Part shown: positions 57,144 through 64,000 of the stretch, piece after piece | Layout: each line of letters begins with the position of its first letter | Position numbering within the stretch: the first letter of the stretch is position 1 | DNA from: Xestospongia muta | Lineage: Eukaryota; Porifera; Demospongiae; Haplosclerida; Petrosiidae | Reading direction: 5' to 3' | Assembly (NCBI GenBank): GCA_963693285.1 | Contig: OY848919.1 | Location: forward strand, 3,725,827 to 3,789,826 | Length of the DNA: 64,000 nt | Translations under genes and position numbers: made by a program | Notes under the pieces: generated by a model | Seen by the model: only the letters and a program-made list of their open reading frames with translations | The model's database searches: none | Told to the model about the DNA's origin: nothing

Positions 57144-59625
57144 AATCTACTCCTTTAGTGGGTGGGGTCACTTTTATCTCTTAAGTAATCAGTAATAATT
57201 ATGTTGAGAATTCACTTGGTATTATTTTAGCTGGGTCTATCCAGTATCTAGGTTATCGTTATACTAAAGAATCTATTGGACAATATCTACCAGCTATCTG
57301 TATGAAGGAATTATTGGGTCAGTCTTACCAGGAGACAGGGGCTTTTTTTCTAAAGTGTATATACTTCCAAATCGAAATTTATGGTATGTTCTGTATTATA
57401 AAGTACATTATAATAGAATGATCAAGTTCTTAAGAACTCAGGAACTGTCTTTTATATATGGATATGATAACTTACTCTTGTAAACCCAACCCCCTAGATT
57501 GAGGTCTGATAATATGTTGCTAATACTCTTAAATTAGCACAACTGATGTCTCCTCCCACACAAAACTAATTAGCTTTAATTATTTGATTAGAAGTTCTAT
57601 AGTTTATAAAATAACCCGACCATTAGACTCTTGAGTGTAATATATAATAAAAAAACATTTTCTTGGCATAGAAATTGATGAATTTAAAAAGTCTCATATA
57701 CTCCATAGACCAATCCTGCACCATTATTAAATATATCAATTACTGGTTAGATTTTTTCATGGTTTCTATTATAATTATAGGCGAATGTACATGCATTTTC
57801 ATTTGGACAACTTGATGAGATAGATTACTATAGAGTTTACATCCTACACTTCCACTCTACAACATAAAGGTTTATATAAAGGTCAGTAAAATATCTCTCA
57901 TATCATTGAATGTTAAAGAAGTTGCTTTAACATTATTATCATTAACATTATTAACATTATATGGTATGATATTTATTGTTCATTTAGATATATTCCTACA
58001 GAATTTGTACAATCTGTGAGGCACACTTGATTGTACTTACATCATAATAATAATATTGTCATCTACATGACATCTTCTAACTATGATATACTCCTATGCC
58101 TTATATCAATTTTATATTGGGTCTTGTCTTGGAAAGTCTCTCTAAGAATCCTATGTAAAGATGGGACAGTAATGGTGAGTTTCAAACAATGAATTATTAT
58201 GTACATAGTTCATGTACAACACATTTTTAATTGTGATAAATACTTAGTTAAATTGATGGCTACTGAAGTGAGTATCAGTCAAGCATGAAGTCCATACTTT
58301 GTTGTGTATAGCTAATGTTGAGGGTTATGGGATCAGTATTATAATGCAATTAAAGTGAATCCTGTTTGACAAATAGTAGCTGCCTGCATTAAATATTTGA
58401 TGTATTTTCAACTAAGCTATTGGAAAAGATGATGATCTATATCCTCCTGGTGATGCTTTATTTTCATAAACTGATGACATTCCAGTTACTGAAACCATAT
58501 TACAAATTTAACACTAATGAAATCTCTTTAATATAACTTAATGATACATTAAAATCTTATTTGTAGGTGGTAGCTAGCGATCATGACTCATGAGTATGAG
58601 AGCAAATTTGGCCTTGTTCATTCTGATTGGTCAGTATGTCAGTTTCCAGTAACAACTTGAAGAATAGGAAATATTTTACATAATTAGAAGACTTAATTAA
58701 TTGTTAATAAGAACAATAAAAAATCAATTAATGTTGGTCACACGTGTGAAGCTGTGATGCTATTTCCCGCCAAATTTGTCATGAGTTTGTTGCTTGTGTT
58801 TCTCAAAATGAAGCATGACAGAGATGTCTTGAAAGTATAAAGTGACTCCATTTGTAGCTTATATTAGTGCACAGACTCCATGGGTCTTTATTGCTACGAC
58901 TCATCTCTTCATTGGATCACCCTCTTCACAACTCTTCTCCTTGTTCGTCACTTCTCATTGGATTACCCCTCTTCGCTGGATCATATTTTTATTCAGTTAT
59001 GATTATTTTTCTTTTTTTCTTTTCTTGTCTTTTGTGTTTAATTATTATTTCTTATAATTTTTGTTTGGATCAGTCAGTTTGCTAATTGATAATTTCTTTT
59101 CTTTTCTACAGGACTCAATTTGGAAGCTCTTACTTTGGGCTCTCTGATGTTTTGACTGTTATCTGATGTTCTCTGATGTTCTGAATGTTCTCAGTTCTCT
59201 GATATTTTTTGTCGTTTTCTAATAGTTTGACTGTTCACAGTTCTCTTGATGTAAAAGATGAGTCACTCTCCGACCTGGTCTCTTCTGTCTTCTTCCTTGA
59301 AGCCTTCTTTCCTCTTCTTTTAATTTTTATTTTTACTTTAGTTTGGGCTATCCAGCCTATACACCATACACACATTCATACAAATCCTATTAATTATCTC
59401 TTCCCTGTGACCTGGCAGCCTAAAAAAATTTTTTTTAAAAATATCTTTGGCTGCATGCCAGGTGGCAGGGAGAGCTTTGATCTTCTAGGGTGCATGTGTA
59501 TGTGTGTTGGTTGGTGATCCTTTTTCACTTCCTTTGTCTCCTTTCACTCTTTATCCATTCATTTTCACTATCAGTTCTCTTTTTCATTCCCTGCAGGAGC
59601 AGTACTGGTAAAAAAATTATTGTGG
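57030..59625 (+). repeat. Diverged third copy of the duplicon
   Basis: This aligns in the same orientation with 20036-23997: TFIIB fragment, unrecognised gene exons (about 57230-58010), the 58037-58580 region, the pyrimidine-rich block starting near 58800 and the hairpin at 59398. It lacks the counterpart of about 20985-22420. It ends at ctgcaggagcagtactggta near 59612, after which SRCR sequence of gene D begins within about 30 bases. Confidence 0.85.
59398..59474 (+). repeat. GC-rich inverted repeat (hairpin), copy 3
   Basis: The arms 59398-59420 (ctcttccctgtgacctggca...) and 59449-59474 still pair around an AT-rich loop, although both arms differ from copies 1 and 2. One pair changed from G-C to A-T on both sides. 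Confidence 0.7.
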
Positions 59626-59639
59626 ATGGTCTTGATATT

Positions 59640-62600
59640 CCAATTCATTGTTGGACTTGCCTACTCTACCATTGATACCATATGAGTTCTTTTGTAATGG
59701 TACTGAACAGTCTATATTAGAATGTTACAAGTATTCTATTAACTGCTATGGTTTGCGCTACAGCTACTACTATACCTATGAAAGAGTTACTTGTCAAAGT
59801 ATATATTTAGTTATTTTTGTGTTTTTTTGTATATTTTATAGTTAAATGTGAAGAAGGTGATATATGTCTTACTGGTATAAGTTATAGTACAATAGGTAGA
59901 GTACAAATGTGTCTTAATGGAACTTGGGGTACTATCTGCAGTAATGATTTGATGATAAAGATCCCAGTGTTGTGTGCAAACAGTTAGGACACTCTCCTTA
60001 TGGTTAGTATTATAGATAAATAGATCTCATTTAGTAATACATTAATTTGTAGGTGCTGTTTCATTGTGTAGTTCCTACTACAAAGACTATTACTATCCTA
60101 CATATATATATAAATTGAACTGTACTGGTGTAGAAAATAACATATGGGACTGTCCTTATGATGATAGCTACCATTATTGCAGATACTATCAAGATGCAGC
60201 AGTTATATGCCAATGTAAGTACAGTTATAACACAAGCTAACTATAATTCATACCTTTAGATATCAATTATACTGTGGACACATCTTGTAATAATGGTGAT
60301 ATACGTTTGGTTGGTGGTATCAATGAATTAGAAGGTTGAGTGTAGATATGTTATAATAAGCTCTGGGGATCTGTATGTCATAATTCCTGGAGTACTTATG
60401 ATGCTAATGTAATATGTAAACAACTTGGATATCAAAATACAGGTTCAAATGAATCAATAATTATAACTTATTTTGTATGTTTTATATTAAAGGTGCATCA
60501 GCATTACTAGATAGTTATTTTGGTCATGATCAGTCACCTCACATTCTTACTAATGTTAAATGTTACTCATCTGATAGTTATAACTCTCTCTTACAATGTT
60601 CTCATAATGTTATATCTGTTGTTATCAATTGTGGAAATAGTGCTATAGCTAGTGTAGTTTGTGTTGGTAAGAATTTTACTAATGCTATAGTGGTAGAATT
60701 TCCATTCTGTTAGACTGAGTGGTTCTTCTATTAAGTATGCTGGTCGTGTTGAAATTTGCATAGAGGAAACATGGACCAGATTTTGTAATGAGACCTGGGA
60801 CTTCAAAGATGCTCAAGTTGTTTGTAAAGAATTAGGAAACTCTCCTTATGGTAAGAGAAAAATTAATCATAATAACTGACGGTCTTGTGTGGAAGGAAAC
60901 CTTTAGACCTTTTTGCTACATGCATGATTATCTTCTTAGTTATATTAGTACACTTCTTTTAAACTATTACACTTAGCAATGCCCTGCTCTATTACTTTTT
61001 AGATGCTGTTCCACACTTACAATTGTTATACTGAAGGTATAACAATTGTACTGGTTCTGAAGAACATCTTATCAACTGTTCACATAGCAATGCTGTATTA
61101 TACAATTGTAACTTTATGATGATGCTGGTGTTTTGTGTCAAGGTATATTTCCATTTTGTAATTGAGGCTTTTAAGTTTATAAAACAGTGCATGTTGAACT
61201 TGAAGACTGTATTAATGGTGAAGTCAGACTTGTTGGTAGTAGTAGCCCTCATGAAGGAAGAGTTGAAGTCTGTGTCAATGAGGTTTGGGGTACAGTCTGT
61301 TCTAACAGTTGGAATAATGATGATGCCAGTGTTATTTGTAGACAATTGGGATATTCACCACTAGGTTTGGTATTACGACATTAACAATAACGTTTGTCTA
61401 ATTTAGGGGCAAGAGCCAGCTATTTTGGCTCTGGAAATGATCCAGTACTTCTATCCAATCTTTATTGTACTGGCACTGAGTCATCTTTATTAGAATGTAA
61501 TCAACAATCTTGTTATGCTATCAGTTGTACACATAGTAATGATGCTGGAGTGATCTGTGAACGTAAGTCTTATTCTTATTCAAGTTGGTGTCATTATCTT
61601 TACATATAGCATCTTGTACTAATGGTGATATTAGACTAGGAGATGGTGCAGTGTTGAGAGGAAGAGTAGAGGTTTGTATTATAATGGTACATGGAGTACA
61701 ATCTGTGATCATCATTGGACACAACAAGAAGCTAGTGTAGTCTGTTCTCATCTAGGATACACACCATATGGTATAAGAGACAGAGTACATGTATTAATGA
61801 TTTAATAACCTGTCATTGTATTTAGGTTCAATGGCAACTACAAATTCATTCTTCAACTATGAGTGGTCTATTGGTTTGTTTGAACTGAGATGTTCTGGTA
61901 ATGAGAATAATATTTGGGACTGTTCATATAACATAACTGATGAAGGAGAATACTGTGATCAACATAATGATACTTCTGTTTTCTGCATGCGTAAGTTCAT
62001 CACAACATTATATTACCTAAACGTTTTTCAAACATTAGCTAATACAACTTTAAAGTGGCGGTACGTTGGCGTTAATAATATTCATAGCTTAACTTTTTTA
62101 CTATATAATTTCTATTTTTTCTTGTTTTAATACCATCCTTTGACTACTACATTATATCAATGGTCTTCAACAACAACAAAAAAAATTAAAACAATTGCAC
62201 GTATCAATCAAGAGTTGCTGTAGTAACAGTATACATAAGAAAGGTACATTTTTCTAAAAACTTCTTATAGGTAGACATTAGAAACTTACCTTGCTATTAT
62301 AGTTATATCAGATCTATAATCCTATGAAAGCTTTTTTTGAATTACTGCTATACTTTTTGAGATACACTAATCAGAGTCAAATCTTTGAGAGTCTTCGGAA
62401 AACCGAACACACTTTTTAAAAATTGGCTTCATAGGATTACTCGTACACGTGTTGGGTAGGATTGTTCAAGATTTCTTACCGATGCGTAGTATTAGAGCTG
62501 AGATAATTGTACCTTAGTACAACAGTTTGTACTTGGTCATTAACATTAGCTACGAAACCACTGGAATGTGAAGAGGTATGTCATTATCTTTTTCTAGGTA

Positions 62601-63230
62601 TACTTAGATATATGGCGTTTCCATGTGGCTTAGAATACAAATCAACCACAAATATGTGTTAATGAAAGTATTATGAATATTATAAATATAGTATGAATAT
62701 TATTATAATAAAATTATTTGGCTTCTGACTTCCACCGTACTGCCACCTTAAGTGGTAAATGTTCTAATGCATGCGTGAGTTATATAACTTTTGGCAAGTG
62801 AAGGTCTTTTATTTAATGTTAATAGCTAACACAAATGTGTATAGTGATTGTTCTAATGGTGATGTTAGACTTTTAGGAGGTAGTACAGACAATGAAGGCA
62901 ATGTCCAGATATGTTACTACAATGCCTGAGGTTCAGTATGTGATGATTATTGGGGAATAACTGATTCTAATATGGTCTGTCATGAACTTGGCTTTGAACC
63001 TAATGGTGCCTATATTTTTACACACAATGCTTATATATTTGTTTCACATAAGATCATTATACTTTTCAAGCAATCACTTTGGAGTTACAAACAGACCTCC
63101 ATATTTATATGGAACGTTTACATGTTTTGGTTATGACGAATCATTGTCTATTTGTCCAAGATCTTCTTATAATAGTTTGTTGAACTGTGGAGACAATGCT
63201 ACACTATTATTATTAAAGATGCCAAAAACA
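59640..63230 (+). pseudogene. Gene D: decayed SRCR array, homologue of gene C domains 18-24
   Basis: Segments match gene C exons 37-49: about 59650-59798 (37, front cut by the duplicon), 59842-60004 (38, one base lost near 59948), 60053-60214 (39, intact), 60260-60442 (40, TGA at 60337-60339 and TAG at 60343-60345), 60493-60666 (41), about 60690-60850 (42, front degraded), about 61003-61141 (43, internal deletion), 61188-61364 (44), 61407-61562 (45), 61610-61770 (46, two extra bases near 61680), 61826-61990 (47), 62826-63005 (48, Trp codon changed to TGA at 62927-62929) and about 63067-63210 (49). There is no signal peptide. Several domains remain readable, so the decay is recent. Confidence 0.85.
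62048..62752. mobile_element. Short inverted-repeat insertion (MITE-like) in gene D
   Basis: The ends 62048-62069 (ctttaaagtggcggtacgtt) and 62732-62752 (ccaccgtactgccacctta) are imperfect inverted repeats, about 18 of 22 matching by eye. The corresponding introns of gene C (49059-49119) and gene B (17791-17837) are about 50-60 bases and lack it. The flanks carry ttagctaatacaa and atagctaacacaa, possibly a copied splice-acceptor/exon start. No coding frame was seen. Confidence 0.55.
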
Positions 63231-63315
63231 CAATCGAATTGAACACAAGAAAAAAGAGATTATCAGTTATTGAAACATTATTGAGTTAGTAAATTAATTT
63301 TACTCTCTTTGGTAG

Positions 63316-63843
63316 GAAAACCATGATTGGATCACTAATATTGATTCCTTTATTGGAAATAACCTGGCCACTTGGTCTGTTTGTAATCAATCGTCATGCT
63401 ACAGTGTTTGCTTGGCTGTTCACTACAACTTCAACTTTTCAAGTAATATAATTAATGCATTTTTGAAGTCTTTTAACTATTTAATTTAGGGATGTTTCAT
63501 TTTTGTATTCAACGTGATATGGAATGAGAAGGCATGTAACATAGACTCTTGTAATTTATATATTGATATATATTTATAGATTAAAAATGCCTTTCAAATG
63601 TGTTGTCCAAAAGTTATCAAAGGTATAAACTATAATAATGACTTATTATTGTAGATTATATATTGCCATAGAAATCAAGACAGCAGGTAGCAATAAGACT
63701 AGGTAAAACAGACAGATATCATAGGCAACACATATCTAACTTTGACAATTGGATTAATTATCATTCATCTACACAGTACACAGGCTGGAATACCAGTGAA
63801 GGAACAACATCTAACCAATGAACAGAATATACCTTGTGGATGA
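63316..63843 (+). pseudogene. Adhesion-GPCR C-terminal fragment (TM6, TM7, tail) after gene D
   Basis: Exons: 63316-63442 (TM6 LILIPLLEITWPLGLFVI and start of TM7 VFAWLFTTTSTFQ), 63490-63531 (GCFIFVFNVIWNEK), 63580-63622 (IKNAFQMCCPKVIK), 63672-63702 and 63777-63843, ending at TGA 63841-63843. WxxGL in TM6 and FQGxFIF in TM7 are hallmarks of adhesion GPCRs. The frame is open across all five exons. TM1-TM5, GPS and GAIN are absent. The 63532-63579 intron appears to start with GC. The protein is clearly unlike the TM6-TM7 part of gene B. Confidence 0.75.
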
Positions 63844-64000
63844 GCTGAAAGATATCATAAAAACAGATTACCTAATGACACTTCCTTTTCTCCAACTGAG
63901 TTTGATCAAGAGAAAAGATTCTTTAGTAACTCTACATTACCTTCCATCACAATTACTGAGTTTGATATGTAGTGAAATAGTGAAATTGTATGTCAGACTT
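63844..64000 (+). other. Window end, nothing recognised
   Basis: This is the probable 3' flank of the GPCR fragment. A short open stretch (caactgagtttgatcaagag, repeated in part near 63955) has no recognised domain. Confidence 0.35.

Noticed and set aside
60337..60345. Reading the stops in gene D as intron sequence
   Set aside because: The stops lie between LVGG and IC landmarks inside a half-domain exon whose borders match gene C, and no alternative splice sites around them restore the domain.

Overview
The window looks like nuclear DNA of a marine sponge, probably a demosponge of the Amphimedon type. This is inference from AT-rich sequence, dense multi-exon genes with introns of about 40-60 bases, GT-AG splice sites and very large scavenger-receptor cysteine-rich (SRCR) and EGF receptor genes. 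It is not prokaryotic and I saw no organelle sequence. Gene models were made by eye from splice sites, reading phase and domain homology.

Layout. (1) 1-9988, minus: gene A, a multi-SRCR receptor with its signal peptide at 9988-9905; it leaves the window on the left. Twelve SRCR domains are visible, amplified by a 2.9-kb tandem module of four domains. (2) 9989-13711: no gene recognised. (3) 13712-19694, minus: gene B, a decayed chimera with the order SRCR remnants, Ig, EGF-like, GAIN/GPS and 7TM adhesion-GPCR core, carrying stops, frameshifts and internal deletions. (4) 20036-33731: a duplicon with remnants of host genes (TFIIB zinc ribbon, a ZGPAT-like CCCH/Tudor protein, one unrecognised gene). 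It contains an apparently exact 6,561-bp tandem duplication (20513-27073 and 27074-33634). (5) 33732-36290: simple repeats, an orphan signal-peptide exon and a LINE reverse-transcriptase fossil. (6) 36291-56273, plus: gene C, an apparently complete gene of 87 exons coding about 4,303 residues: signal peptide, 24 SRCR domains, 36 calcium-binding EGF domains, one membrane segment and a short tail with an NPLY motif. (7) 57030-59625: a diverged third copy of the duplicon. (8) 59640-63843, plus: gene D, a decayed copy of the last SRCR domains of gene C followed by TM6-TM7 and the tail of an adhesion GPCR.

How the parts relate. Genes A and C are inverted paralogues whose first six SRCR domains match in order. 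The SRCR blocks of B and D match domains 17-24 of gene C, yet they precede a different membrane part. The same extracellular SRCR cassette is therefore seen before an EGF/single-pass anchor (C) and before two unlike adhesion-GPCR segments (B, D). Every SRCR is split by a phase-1 intron and nearly every extracellular exon is symmetric (1-1), which explains why duplication, loss and swapping of domains has been easy here. A role in self/non-self recognition, aggregation or microbe binding is plausible from what is known of SRCR receptors, but the sequence does not show it.
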